The notes beneath the pieces were generated by a model. That model saw nothing but the letters and a program-made list of their open reading frames with translations, searched no databases and had not been told where the DNA came from. Made by a program: the position numbers and the translations under genes. Positions 27,635-36,431 of a DNA stretch of 64,000 bases are shown in pieces. The stretch is from NCBI RefSeq assembly GCF_900096895.1, contig NZ_FMYO01000001.1:558001-622000 (forward strand). The letters are read 5' to 3'. This DNA is from Acinetobacter kookii (lineage in GTDB: Bacteria > Pseudomonadota > Gammaproteobacteria > Pseudomonadales > Moraxellaceae). The first letter of the stretch is position 1. Each line of letters begins with the position of its first letter.

Positions 27635-27682
27635 TTTATGCAGCATCAAACAGCTCCAATAAAGAGATTAAGTTAAATAGAT

Positions 27683-28690
27683 ATGCAAGACCGTCTCATC
27701 AGTGGTTCTGAAAAACCCGAAGATCATTTTGATCGTGCCATTCGCCCCACTTCCCTGGAAGACTATATTGGTCAGCCGGTAGTACGTGAGCAAATGGAAA
27801 TCTTTATTGGCGCAGCACGAGGTCGTGGTGAAGCACTTGATCACACTTTAATTTTTGGCCCACCGGGTTTAGGTAAAACCACGCTGGCCAATATTATCGC
27901 ACGGGAAATGGGCGGTAATTTAAAATCGACTTCAGGCCCGGTCCTTGAACGTGCAGGCGATCTGGCTGCCATGCTAACCAATCTGGAAGAAGGCGATGTA
28001 CTCTTTATTGATGAAATTCACCGTCTTTCACCTGTAATTGAAGAAATTCTGTATCCAGCGATGGAAGATTACCAGCTGGATATCATGATTGGTGAAGGTC
28101 CTGGCGCACGTTCCATTAAACTGGATTTGCCACCATTTACCTTGGTCGCTGCAACCACACGTGCGGGCTTGCTTACCTCTCCACTGCGTGACCGTTTTGG
28201 TATTGTGCAACGTCTGGAGTTTTATTCGGTTGCAGACCTAACCCATATTGTTTCGCGTTCAGCGAATTTAATGGATGTGCCTATCACTGAAGAAGGGGCT
28301 AAAGAAGTTGCCCGTCGTGCACGTGGTACACCGCGTATTGCCAACCGTCTGCTGCGTCGTGTGCGTGACTATGCCCAAGTCAAAGGTACCGGTGAAGTGA
28401 CTCAGGAAATGGCACAACGTGCACTGGATATGCTGAATGTCGATAAAGATGGTTTAGACACTTTAGACCGTCGTTACTTGAGCATGCTGTTAGAACGTTT
28501 TGATGGCGGTCCTGCCGGTGTGGAAGCTTTAGCTGCCGCTATGGCTGAAGATTCAGGTACTCTGGAAGATGTGATTGAACCGTATTTGATTCAGCAAGGT
28601 TATACCATGCGAACCGCACGGGGTCGTATTGCGACTAATATGGCGTATTTGCAGTTTGGAATGACACCGCCAGAGCCGAAGGATAAGTAA
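27683..28690 (+). CDS. ruvB: Holliday junction DNA helicase RuvB
   Basis: AAA+ motor of the RuvAB complex, 335 aa. It shows the N-terminal [12 protein letters not shown], Walker [10 protein letters not shown] (about residues 59-67), Walker [10 protein letters not shown] (about 107-115), sensor [11 protein letters not shown], and the arginine-finger region SPLRDRFG. The C-terminal winged-helix DNA-binding domain includes [17 protein letters not shown]. No close ribosome binding site is evident, but the N-terminus agrees with the family. Confidence 0.97.
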   Translation: MQDRLISGSEKPEDHFDRAIRPTSLEDYIGQPVVREQMEIFIGAARGRGEALDHTLIFGPPGLGKTTLANIIAREMGGNLKSTSGPVLERAGDLAAMLTNLEEGDVLFIDEIHRLSPVIEEILYPAMEDYQLDIMIGEGPGARSIKLDLPPFTLVAATTRAGLLTSPLRDRFGIVQRLEFYSVADLTHIVSRSANLMDVPITEEGAKEVARRARGTPRIANRLLRRVRDYAQVKGTGEVTQEMAQRALDMLNVDKDGLDTLDRRYLSMLLERFDGGPAGVEALAAAMAEDSGTLEDVIEPYLIQQGYTMRTARGRIATNMAYLQFGMTPPEPKDK

Positions 28691-28719
28691 TTTTAGAGCC
28701 CATTAATTGGGCTTTAATT

Positions 28720-29493
28720 TTAGTAAATTTCTAAAATTTCATTCAGTATAAATTTCGCTTTCTCAATTTTTTTCATACAATCTATTGAATAATTTCCAAA
28801 ATTATCTCTACCTCTAATTAAAGAATTACGAACATCTAAAGCCGACATATAAACGTCTTTAAGAGTATTTGCTATTTCCTCATAATCCTTTTTACTAATT
28901 CGCAAATAATAAAGTATGATTTTTGATCGTTCAATTCCTAGTACTTCAAAGGACTTTCCAATCTCATTAAAAAACAAATCTTGGTAAGAATTCGGTTCTA
29001 TTTTTTCTAGAAAATCATATCCTTTATGCTTTTGCTCCAACAAGGTTATCTTCAAAAGAAAATTTTCAGCTTCTACTATAAATCTTACTATCGAACTATG
29101 TAATAAATTTAGATTTTCAGTATTTTGAGCATTTTTGTTTTGATCATTCTGAAGTTTTTGTTGTTGTTCAAATAATCTTTGATTTAAATCTAAAGCTACT
29201 TGTTCAGAACTTTTAATTTGAGCAATCACAGTATCGAAAGACTGTCTCGTTAAATCAAAACTTCTCCGCCCATACCAATATGCTAACCATGTTGCAAAAC
29301 CACCAAGAATGAGGGCAATAATTACCGATAGTGCAAAAGAGGAAATTGCGGTTGTATCTGTGGAATGATTTAAATCCAAATACACTTTCTGCCCATTTGG
29401 CTGTTGCAAAATAATAGCTTGTGTATTTTCTTGTTGCGGTACTGTCCATGGAAGCTGGATCATTAACGCTTGTTTGCCTTCTTGTTCTGCCAT
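28720..29493 (-). CDS. Single-pass membrane protein with coiled coil, function unknown
   Basis: A 257-aa protein I do not recognise. The N-terminal region (residues 1-48) has no signal peptide and contains a proline/glutamine-rich stretch. One transmembrane helix (about 49-72, ending WLAYWYGRR) leads into a long charged, Gln/Asn-rich helical region (about 75-135) likely to form a coiled coil, then a helical C-terminal domain. Base composition is noticeably more AT-rich than the neighbouring genes, suggesting recent acquisition. It is convergent with ruvB at only 29 bp. The next gene upstream on this strand is another unknown membrane-anchored protein. Confidence 0.7.
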   Translation of the reverse strand: MAEQEGKQALMIQLPWTVPQQENTQAIILQQPNGQKVYLDLNHSTDTTAISSFALSVIIALILGGFATWLAYWYGRRSFDLTRQSFDTVIAQIKSSEQVALDLNQRLFEQQQKLQNDQNKNAQNTENLNLLHSSIVRFIVEAENFLLKITLLEQKHKGYDFLEKIEPNSYQDLFFNEIGKSFEVLGIERSKIILYYLRISKKDYEEIANTLKDVYMSALDVRNSLIRGRDNFGNYSIDCMKKIEKAKFILNEILEIY

Positions 29494-29572
29494 CTTTCCC
29501 CCAACTTATTTTTAAATATTCCTTAGGGTTATCTTAAAGGTTTTTTCTTTTTAATTTAAATTAATTAGATAC

Positions 29573-30154
29573 TTATAAATTAGAGATGACACGTACCTCT
29601 TCCACCAACATCAGCTCACACGCACCATTCCCTGTATCTTCACGACTCAAAGAACTGCGCCACTTCCAGCCATCAGCAGCCGAGACCTCAACCAGTTGTC
29701 CTTTCAAATAAATCAAATCATCCTGATCAATCTCTTTCAGCTGTTTTGCAATCTGTTTCGAGGCCGGGATCAAGTGTGTATTGGCGCTGTGCGTTGAAAT
29801 TTCATTCACAGGTATAGGGGGTGCATTTTCATAACGCCAGTAATACCAGCGATTACTCTGACTAATCGACAACTGCTTATAAACAGCAGAATTGGTCATA
29901 CTGCCCCATCCCAAAGCAAAATCAACCGGACTGAGTTCCGCCTCTCGCCCAAAACTATAGTCTTCTCTGGATAAAACCCGAAACTCACCAGCGTAAGCTT
30001 CCAGATTGTTGATACGATACCCCTGAAACTGATGGACTGCTCCAGTAGACTGATAATCAGCTGCATCTGAAATTCCCTTATCCGGTTTCAGCCAGTAATT
30101 CCACAGTGCAAAACCAATGGCGAAAATGATGAGATATTTCAAAAAACGGTTCAT
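29573..30154 (-). CDS. Membrane-anchored conserved protein, function unknown
   Basis: A 193-aa protein with an N-terminal hydrophobic anchor (about residues 5-22, FLKYLIIFAIGFALWNYW) and a periplasmic-looking domain. Notable segments are REDYSFGREAELSPVDFALGWG, YYWRYENAPPIPVNEI with the following SANTHLIPA, and GWKWRSSLSREDTGNGACELM. The last pattern, W-x-S-x-x-x-R-x-D-x-G-x-G-x-C-E, looks conserved as in other proteobacterial hypothetical proteins I have seen, but I cannot give it a function. It may be co-transcribed with the coiled-coil gene 80 bp downstream. Confidence 0.72.
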   Translation of the reverse strand: MNRFLKYLIIFAIGFALWNYWLKPDKGISDAADYQSTGAVHQFQGYRINNLEAYAGEFRVLSREDYSFGREAELSPVDFALGWGSMTNSAVYKQLSISQSNRWYYWRYENAPPIPVNEISTHSANTHLIPASKQIAKQLKEIDQDDLIYLKGQLVEVSAADGWKWRSSLSREDTGNGACELMLVEEVRVISNL

Positions 30155-30454
30155 TTTAAACTCTAATATTTACCCGTCATGCAATGCGCCATCCATAGAT
30201 TGAATCAAATGAAATCGCTAAGCATAGATTCAAAAAGTAAGTGTTATATACAAATTTTATAAACTCACTCTCACATGAAATACATAATTTTACAATGTAA
30301 AAAAGCGAATAAAGCCCTTTTAGAACAAACATTAATACTTAGTATACTTTTAAAGTATAAACAAATACTTAGAGGGTTTTGATTAAATTTAAAACAATAT
30401 GCAATTCTAGAAAGTCACTTTAACTATTTCAAACTCTTAAGGTTCTCCCAAGAT
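30155..30454. promoter_or_regulatory. AT-rich divergent region upstream of the M20 amidohydrolase
   Basis: About 300 bp, strongly AT-rich, between two divergent genes. TATACTTTTAAAGTATA at 30342-30358 is a perfect 17-bp palindrome and could be an operator or a promoter element. Nothing else stands out. Confidence 0.4.
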
Positions 30455-31810
30455 ATGAACATGTACAAGCAGATTTCCCTTTGTCTTCCACTTCTCTTTT
30501 GTAGCCAACTCAGCCTTGCTGACTGGATTGATGATTCCGTTAAAAACGTAGAAGCCCACACCATTAAGCTGCGGGAACATATTCATCAGCATCCTGAACT
30601 TGGCAACATGGAATTCAAAACTTCTGAGCTGGTACAAAAAGAGTTGAAATCCTATGGCATTGAAGTGCGTAAAGGTTATGCCAAAACCGGTGTGATTGGG
30701 GTGCTTAAAGGCGCGAAACCCGGTCCAGTGATGGCACTCCGTGCCGACATGGATGCCCTTCCGATTGAAGAAAAAACTGGACTCCCTTATGCCAGCAAAG
30801 CCAAAGCCATGTATCAGGGTGCAGAAACGCATGTCATGCATGGCTGTGGTCACGATGCGCATACCGCGATGTTACTGGGTGCAGCCAAAGCCCTGGCAGC
30901 CAATAAAGATAAAATTGCAGGTACAGTGGTATTCGTATTCCAGCCGGCTGAAGAAGGCGGCGCCGATGTCGATAACTTTAGCCAAGGCCATTTAATCGGT
31001 TCACGTAAAATGATTGCCGATGGTGCATTGGACAATCCAAAACCGGAAGTGATTTTTGGTATGCACGTCATGGCAGGTATGCCAAGCGGCAATATCTTGT
31101 ATAAAGATGGCGCGATTCTGAACAGTGCCGATCATTTACGCATTCAAGTGAATGGTAAACAAGTCCACGGCTCCATGCCTTGGCTCGGTCGCGATCCAAT
31201 CTATGCTTCTTCGCAAATGATCAACAACATGCAAAGTTTGATCAGCCGTAATGCAGATTTGACCAAAGGCATGGGCGTAGTCAGTATTGGCAGCATTCAC
31301 GGCGGGACAACGGGTAATGTCATCCCCGATCAGGTAAATATGGTCGGCACCATTCGTTCTAACAGTGAAGATGTCCGCCAGGGCATTTTAAAAAGTTTGC
31401 CTAAAATGCTAGAACATAATGCTGCTGCAAATAATGTCACTGCAAAAGTGGAAATTGCGCCATACGCGCCTGTGACCACCAATGACAAAACCTTAACAAA
31501 ACTGATGCAACCCACCCTGGCTCAGGTGAATGGCGAAGACAAACTGCATGTGCTGGACAACAATGCCAGTGCCAGCGAAGATTTTTCATATTATGGTCAG
31601 CTGATGCCATCCCTGTTTGTTTTTGTAGGCGCAACGCCTGCTGATCAGGACATGACCAAAGCCGCGCCGAACCATAACCCGTTATTTATCGTCGATAATG
31701 CGACCTTAAAAACCGGGGTAGAAAGCCATGTGCGCTTTATCCTGGATTATCCAAAAGTTGCCGAACAGGTACAGGCAGACTGGAAAAAGATGCAAGCTGC
31801 AAAAAAATAA
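30455..31810 (+). CDS. Secreted M20-family amidohydrolase (hippurate hydrolase/IAA-amino acid hydrolase-like)
   Basis: Zinc-dependent M20D peptidase/amidohydrolase, 451 aa, with a signal peptide ending near LSLA-DW, so it acts in the periplasm. Metal ligands lie in MHGCGHDAHTAM (about residues 128-139), the catalytic Glu pair in PAEEGG (about 164-169), and a late His in APNHNPLFIVD. The ALRADMDALPI segment is typical of the AbgA/hippuricase branch, and the dimerisation domain lies in the middle. It probably cleaves N-acyl amino acids or similar amides. A terminator follows, so it appears monocistronic. Confidence 0.9.
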   Translation: MNMYKQISLCLPLLFCSQLSLADWIDDSVKNVEAHTIKLREHIHQHPELGNMEFKTSELVQKELKSYGIEVRKGYAKTGVIGVLKGAKPGPVMALRADMDALPIEEKTGLPYASKAKAMYQGAETHVMHGCGHDAHTAMLLGAAKALAANKDKIAGTVVFVFQPAEEGGADVDNFSQGHLIGSRKMIADGALDNPKPEVIFGMHVMAGMPSGNILYKDGAILNSADHLRIQVNGKQVHGSMPWLGRDPIYASSQMINNMQSLISRNADLTKGMGVVSIGSIHGGTTGNVIPDQVNMVGTIRSNSEDVRQGILKSLPKMLEHNAAANNVTAKVEIAPYAPVTTNDKTLTKLMQPTLAQVNGEDKLHVLDNNASASEDFSYYGQLMPSLFVFVGATPADQDMTKAAPNHNPLFIVDNATLKTGVESHVRFILDYPKVAEQVQADWKKMQAAKK

Positions 31811-31821
31811 AGTCCATTTTT

Positions 31822-31852
31822 AAAAAAGTGAGCATCCTTTGCTCACTTTTTT
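31822..31852 (+). terminator. Rho-independent terminator after the amidohydrolase
   Basis: AAAAAAGTGAGC and GCTCACTTTTTT form a 12-bp stem with a 7-nt loop, 11 bp past the stop. Confidence 0.92.
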
Positions 31853-32057
31853 ACATCTATGTAAAAGTCTTGACGATTGAACACAGAATAGATTTCATTT
31901 GAAACCTTGTGCCATTGGACTCAAATCTCAGAATGATAAACTGCAATGCGTTACACAGCTTGACTCTTGGCAGAAAAAACGTCATTTCTCACAGTTTTTT
32001 TAACCTGCTAAAAGTACAGCTAAAACCATAAAACTGAATTGAAAAATGGGATCCATC

Positions 32058-32468
32058 ATGGCGAATAAATTCGAATTCAACATTCGTGTATATATTGAAG
32101 ACACCGATGCAGGTGGCATTGTCTATCATGCTAACCATATTCGTTTTATGGAACGTACGCGTACTGAATGGTTACGTGCGGCAGGTGTTGAACATTACTG
32201 GCACCAAAAAGATTATCACTTTGTGGTCCATAAAATTAACGTAAAATATGCACGCCCTATCCTGATGGATGACCTGATTACTGTTACCGCGAGTGTAGTT
32301 TCGTGTAAAGCGACATCATTTGTATTGCAACAGAATATTTATCGTGGTGAAATCATGCTTGCATCTGGTGAAGTCGAATTGGCATGTATCAGTGTAGACG
32401 GCATGCGTCCAACACGACTTCCTGAGGAAATCCGTTCACTAATTCTGAAAGAGTTAGGACAAGACTAA
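32058..32468 (+). CDS. ybgC: Tol-Pal system acyl-CoA thioesterase YbgC
   Basis: Hotdog-fold thioesterase, 136 aa, first gene of the tol-pal cluster. The YbgC motif EDTDAGGIVYHANHIRFMERTRTEWLR contains the catalytic aspartate. ATG 32058 is preferred over 32046 because GGGA lies about 6 nt upstream of it and the shorter protein matches family length. It is followed 25 bp later by tolQ, the conserved arrangement. Confidence 0.95.
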   Translation: MANKFEFNIRVYIEDTDAGGIVYHANHIRFMERTRTEWLRAAGVEHYWHQKDYHFVVHKINVKYARPILMDDLITVTASVVSCKATSFVLQQNIYRGEIMLASGEVELACISVDGMRPTRLPEEIRSLILKELGQD

Positions 32469-32493
32469 AAAAATTTATTGGCACATTGTAACT

Positions 32494-33192
32494 ATGGCAA
32501 CACAACTAGAATCTTCGCTACACGTATCAGATCTTATTTTACAAGCAAGTCCTGTCGTTCAACTGGTAATGCTGCTGCTCCTTCTGGCATCACTATATAG
32601 TTGGTATCTGATTGCTAAGTTACATATGAGTTATAAAAAAGCCCAGGCCGAAGATCAACACTTTCAAAAAATCTTCTGGTCGGGCGCCGAATTAAACACC
32701 CTGTATAACAATGCCCAGCTCAATTCCAAACGTGTAGGTCTGGAAGATATCTTTTATCAGGGCCTGGGTGAATTTTTAAAACTCAAAAAACGCAATGCGC
32801 CTGCCCAGCAAAGCATTGAAGGCACAGAACGCCTTTTACGCGTTGGCTTAAGCCGTGATCAAGGCAATCTGGAGCAGGGTTTGGGTGCGTTGGCGAGCAT
32901 TGGTTCCGTTGCCCCTTATGTCGGACTGTTCGGTACGGTTTGGGGTATCATGAATGCCTTTATTGGCCTGGCAGATGTCGATCAGGTGACGCTGGCCACT
33001 GTTGCTCCGGGTATTGCCGAGGCACTGATTGCAACTGCAATTGGCCTGTTTGCCGCCATTCCTGCCGTTTTGGCCTTTAACCATTACACTGCAAAAGGTG
33101 AAGCGGTTTATTCAGACCGTGCTTTATTTGCTGAAGAAATGGTGGCGCTATTACAACGTCAAACTGTGGGTTCTGCACAGGAAAATGACTGA
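32494..33192 (+). CDS. tolQ: Tol-Pal system proton channel subunit TolQ
   Basis: Inner-membrane TolQ, 232 aa, forming with TolR the proton-driven motor that energises TolA. There are three hydrophobic segments: near residues 20-40, and two in the conserved C-terminal ExbB/TolQ domain (LASIGSVAPYVGLFGTVWGIM and IAEALIATAIGLFAAIPAVLAFNHY). The stop overlaps the tolR start by one base (TGATG), indicating coupled translation. Confidence 0.96.
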   Translation: MATQLESSLHVSDLILQASPVVQLVMLLLLLASLYSWYLIAKLHMSYKKAQAEDQHFQKIFWSGAELNTLYNNAQLNSKRVGLEDIFYQGLGEFLKLKKRNAPAQQSIEGTERLLRVGLSRDQGNLEQGLGALASIGSVAPYVGLFGTVWGIMNAFIGLADVDQVTLATVAPGIAEALIATAIGLFAAIPAVLAFNHYTAKGEAVYSDRALFAEEMVALLQRQTVGSAQEND

Positions 33193-33641
33193 TGGCGATT
33201 CAACGTTCCGGACGCTTTGAGCGTATCAAAAAACCGTTAAAAAGCGACATGAATGTCGTGCCTTATATTGACGTCATGCTGGTACTTCTGGTGATTTTCA
33301 TGGTTACTGCACCCATGATTACGACCGGTGTAAAAGTTGATTTGCCTCAAGCCAATGGCACGCCCATGCAGGCCGAAGACCGCCCTGCCATTGTTACGCT
33401 TGAAACGGATGGCACCATTAAACTTAAAGATAAATCACATAATAATGATGTACTTACACTGGACGAATTAAAAGCGGTACTGACTGAATCGCAACGCGAA
33501 GCTTCAGCACAGAAAAAACAGATGAGTGTACTGATTAACGGCAGTGAATCTCGTCCTTATGGTGAAGTCATGAAACTCATGTCTGCCTTACAGGATGCAG
33601 GATTAACTCAAGTAGGTTTACTGACTGAGCCATTAAAATAA
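33192..33641 (+). CDS. tolR: Tol-Pal system protein TolR
   Basis: TolR, 149 aa, the ExbD-like partner of TolQ with a single N-terminal transmembrane helix. The proton-relay aspartate is in NVVPYIDVMLVLLVIFMV (about residues 19-36). The periplasmic domain follows. The start overlaps the tolQ stop, and tolA begins 3 bp after the tolR stop. Confidence 0.96.
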   Translation: MAIQRSGRFERIKKPLKSDMNVVPYIDVMLVLLVIFMVTAPMITTGVKVDLPQANGTPMQAEDRPAIVTLETDGTIKLKDKSHNNDVLTLDELKAVLTESQREASAQKKQMSVLINGSESRPYGEVMKLMSALQDAGLTQVGLLTEPLK

Positions 33642-33644
33642 TTT

Positions 33645-34892
33645 ATGAAAGATTTCACAAAGCCACAATCTAAAGAAAAAACGATTGCGCTTGGATTTAC
33701 CATCGGTGTCCATGTGGTGGCATTGACTGGCTTACTTTTTTTAGGCATGAGTAAACCACTTGAGCCTCCTAAAAAGATCACGACGGTTTTAGTTAAACCT
33801 GAAGATTTAAAACCTGTGACACGTGAAGTCACAGAGTTTGATGAAACAGCCCACCAAAATGTCGCCGAGCAAATTACCCAAACGGCTGAACCAAGTGTGG
33901 AACCGGCTCCGGTGATTCCAGTAGCGCCCCCTACTCCAGCGCAAGTAAAACCTGATACTGATAAAGCCGCACAGCAAGCCAAGGCGGCTGCCGAAGCGAT
34001 GCAAAAAGCTGAACAACAAGCCGCTGAAAATGCAAAAGTCGCTGCAGCCAACAAACTAAAAGCTCAAGCAGAGGCTGCTGAAAAAGCCAAAGCTGATGCG
34101 GCAAATAAAGCCAAGACAGAGGCAGCTGCCAAAGCAGAAGCTGATGCCAAACGCAAAATAGATCAGGCTGAACGTGCAAAAGCAGAAAAAGTAAAAGCGG
34201 ATGCATTAAGAAAAGCGGAAGCGGATAAACAGCGCGCTGAAGCCGCTGCTAAAGCTAAAATAGATGCAGCGAATAAAGCCAAGGCAGATGCAGCTGCGAA
34301 AGCAAAAACTGATGCTGCAAATAAAGCCAAGGCTGACGCCGCCGCAAAAGCAAAAGCTGAGGCCACTGCAAAAGCTAAAGCCGATGCCGCTAACAAAGCC
34401 AAGGCTGATGCTGCTGCAAAGGCGAAAGCAGATGCAGCGAATAAAGCCAAAGTCGATGCCGCTGCAAAAGCGAAAGCAGATGCGGCTAACAAAGCCAAGG
34501 CTGATGCCGCTGCAAAGGCGAAAGCAGATGCGGAAGCTCGTGAACGTGCCGCGGAAGAAGCCAAGGCATCAGCTGCTAAACAGGCTGCAGAAGAAGCGGC
34601 AACCAAAAAGGCTGAAGCAAAGAAAATTGCCTCAACTGCAAAACGTGATTTTGAAAATAAAATCAAACGTGCATGGGATATTCCAAGTGGCTCATCAGGT
34701 CAAAAAGCCACTGCCCGTGTGACTTTAAGTGATAGCGGTTCGGTTCAGTCAGTAATTGTCAACTCAAGTGACCCTGACATGAAAGCCAGCGTAGAAGCCG
34801 CAGTTCGGGCAGCTGCACCTTATCCTATGCCATCCGATCCAGATGCACGACGTGAAGCAAGAACCTTTACTTCGAGCTTTACGGCGAAATAG
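33645..34892 (+). CDS. tolA: Tol-Pal envelope protein TolA
   Basis: TolA, 415 aa, spanning the periplasm to contact TolB and Pal. It has an N-terminal membrane helix (about residues 15-36), a Pro-rich linker (about 85-105), and a long Ala/Lys helical domain II (about 107-325) built largely from an 8-residue unit A-D-A-A-x-K-A-K alternating with a variant. The C-terminal domain III (about 330-415) starts at FENKIKRAWDIPSG. The repetitive DNA at 34080-34530 could cause length variation by slippage. Confidence 0.95.
   Translation: MKDFTKPQSKEKTIALGFTIGVHVVALTGLLFLGMSKPLEPPKKITTVLVKPEDLKPVTREVTEFDETAHQNVAEQITQTAEPSVEPAPVIPVAPPTPAQVKPDTDKAAQQAKAAAEAMQKAEQQAAENAKVAAANKLKAQAEAAEKAKADAANKAKTEAAAKAEADAKRKIDQAERAKAEKVKADALRKAEADKQRAEAAAKAKIDAANKAKADAAAKAKTDAANKAKADAAAKAKAEATAKAKADAANKAKADAAAKAKADAANKAKVDAAAKAKADAANKAKADAAAKAKADAEARERAAEEAKASAAKQAAEEAATKKAEAKKIASTAKRDFENKIKRAWDIPSGSSGQKATARVTLSDSGSVQSVIVNSSDPDMKASVEAAVRAAAPYPMPSDPDARREARTFTSSFTAK
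34080..34530 (+). repeat. Coding tandem repeats in tolA domain II
   Basis: Imperfect 24-bp units (pairs of 48 bp) encoding A-D-A-A-(N/A)-K-A-K. Codon variation between units shows they are not identical copies. This is normal for TolA and is not a CRISPR array. Confidence 0.8.
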
Positions 34893-34895
34893 TAT

Positions 34896-34934
34896 AAAAA
34901 GCCACATCAAATTTTGTTTGATGTGGCTTTTTTG
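34896..34934 (+). terminator. Rho-independent terminator between tolA and tolB
   Basis: AAAAAGCCACATCAAA pairs over 16 bp with TTTGATGTGGCTTTTT around TTTTG, just after the tolA stop. It implies that tolB-pal is transcribed mainly from its own promoter in the 165 bp that follow. Confidence 0.92.
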
Positions 34935-35097
34935 GCATTTAAACTAAGACAGCTGATAAAACAGCTAAAATTTTATTCACTTTTCACAGTCTTATAACAG
35001 TTTAGTCATCATGATGTGCTTTCAATCATTCAAAATCATGCCATTATGTGACACAAGCAAATTCACAATAATTTATATCTTTTAGAGTACGTAGCAG

Positions 35098-36384
35098 ATG
35101 ATGGAAATGACGCGTAAACATCTACTTTGCCTGACCATTTTGACCGCTTTAAGCCCGGTATTAGCCACCCAATCCCATGCTCAGTTACATCTGGAGATTG
35201 CCAAAGCCCCTGAAGAAGCGCCAAAAATTGCCATTATTCCATTTAATAATGATCAAAGTATTTATCCAATCGTCGAAAACGACCTGAACCGTTCCGGCAA
35301 ATTTTCCAGCGCTTCCAAAAATCTTCCTGCAACAGCAAGCATGAATGCTCCAAATGCAGAAGCCTGGAAATCTGCCGGTGTTCCCTATGTGGTGACCGGA
35401 ACAGTGAAAACCACGGACAATGGCAGTTTTGAAGTTCATTATCAGCTCTATGATGTAGAAAAACAGCAATACCTGTTAAATGAATTATTGACTGTACCTG
35501 CTTCACGTATTCGTCAAGCCGGCCACATGATCAGTGATGCCATTTATCAGGCTTTAACCGGTATTCCAGGCGATTTTAGCGGTCGTATTGCCTATGTCCT
35601 GCGTAATCCTGCCACTCCGGAACAGCGCTATACCCTGCAAATTGCCGATACCGATGGTGAACAGCCGAAAACCATTCTGACTTCCCGTGATCCTATCCTT
35701 TCACCAGCCTGGACCCCAGACGCGAAAAAAATTGCTTACGTTTCATTTGAAACCAAACGTCCGGCCATTTACGTACAGGACCTGGCTACAGGAAAACGTG
35801 AAAAACTGGCTAGTTTCCGTGGGCTCAATGGCGCACCGAGCTTCTCACCAGATGGCAAGAACATGTTGTTTACGGCTTCCATGCATGGCAATCCTGAAAT
35901 CTATCAAATGAACCTGGATACGCGAGAACTGCAGCGTATGACCAATGACAGTGCCATTGATACCGAAGCGCGTTATGCTCCTGACGGCAAATCCTTTATT
36001 TTCACCTCTGACCGCGGTGGCTCAGCACAGATTTATAGCTATAATTTTGCCAATAGTACAAGTAAGCGTCTGACCTTCCGGGGCGCATTTAATGCCCGTG
36101 GTACATTAAGTGCAGATGGCAAAAAAATTGCTTTGGTCCATCGTCCAAGTGGCAGCAATTACAAAGTTGCCATTCAGGACATCAACACCGGTATTACCAA
36201 CATTCTTACCCCGACCAGCCTGGATGAGTCACCAAGTTTCTCTCCAAATGGTCAAATGGTGGTCTATGCAACCCGTGAAGGAAATCGAGGCTTATTGTCC
36301 ATCATGTCACTGGATGGCCGTTTCCGCATGAACTTGCCAAGTGAACAGGGCGAAGTTCGCGAACCGGCTTGGGCACCAAAATAA
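35098..36384 (+). CDS. tolB: Tol-Pal system beta-propeller protein TolB
   Basis: Periplasmic TolB, 428 aa, linking TolA to Pal. A signal peptide ends near SHA-QLH. The N-terminal domain (about residues 30-165) precedes a C-terminal beta-propeller with repeated blades such as SPAWTPDAKKIAYVS, APSFSPDGKNMLFTA, EARYAPDGKSFIFTSDRGG and SPSFSPNGQMVVYATRE. ATGs at 35098, 35101 and 35107 are all possible starts. It is followed 47 bp later by pal. Confidence 0.95.
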   Translation: MMEMTRKHLLCLTILTALSPVLATQSHAQLHLEIAKAPEEAPKIAIIPFNNDQSIYPIVENDLNRSGKFSSASKNLPATASMNAPNAEAWKSAGVPYVVTGTVKTTDNGSFEVHYQLYDVEKQQYLLNELLTVPASRIRQAGHMISDAIYQALTGIPGDFSGRIAYVLRNPATPEQRYTLQIADTDGEQPKTILTSRDPILSPAWTPDAKKIAYVSFETKRPAIYVQDLATGKREKLASFRGLNGAPSFSPDGKNMLFTASMHGNPEIYQMNLDTRELQRMTNDSAIDTEARYAPDGKSFIFTSDRGGSAQIYSYNFANSTSKRLTFRGAFNARGTLSADGKKIALVHRPSGSNYKVAIQDINTGITNILTPTSLDESPSFSPNGQMVVYATREGNRGLLSIMSLDGRFRMNLPSEQGEVREPAWAPK

Positions 36385-36431
36385 CAATTTAATTTTATTA
36401 ATCTAAAGTAATGATAATCATGGAGATAAAG

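Noticed and set aside
34080..34530. Regular repeat array considered as CRISPR
   Set aside because: Units are adjacent coding repeats of TolA domain II with no unique spacers and no cas genes nearby.
34163..34666. Long antisense frame (about 167 codons) opposite tolA
   Set aside because: It is an Ala/Ser/Phe low-complexity mirror of the tolA repeat codons, without a ribosome binding site.
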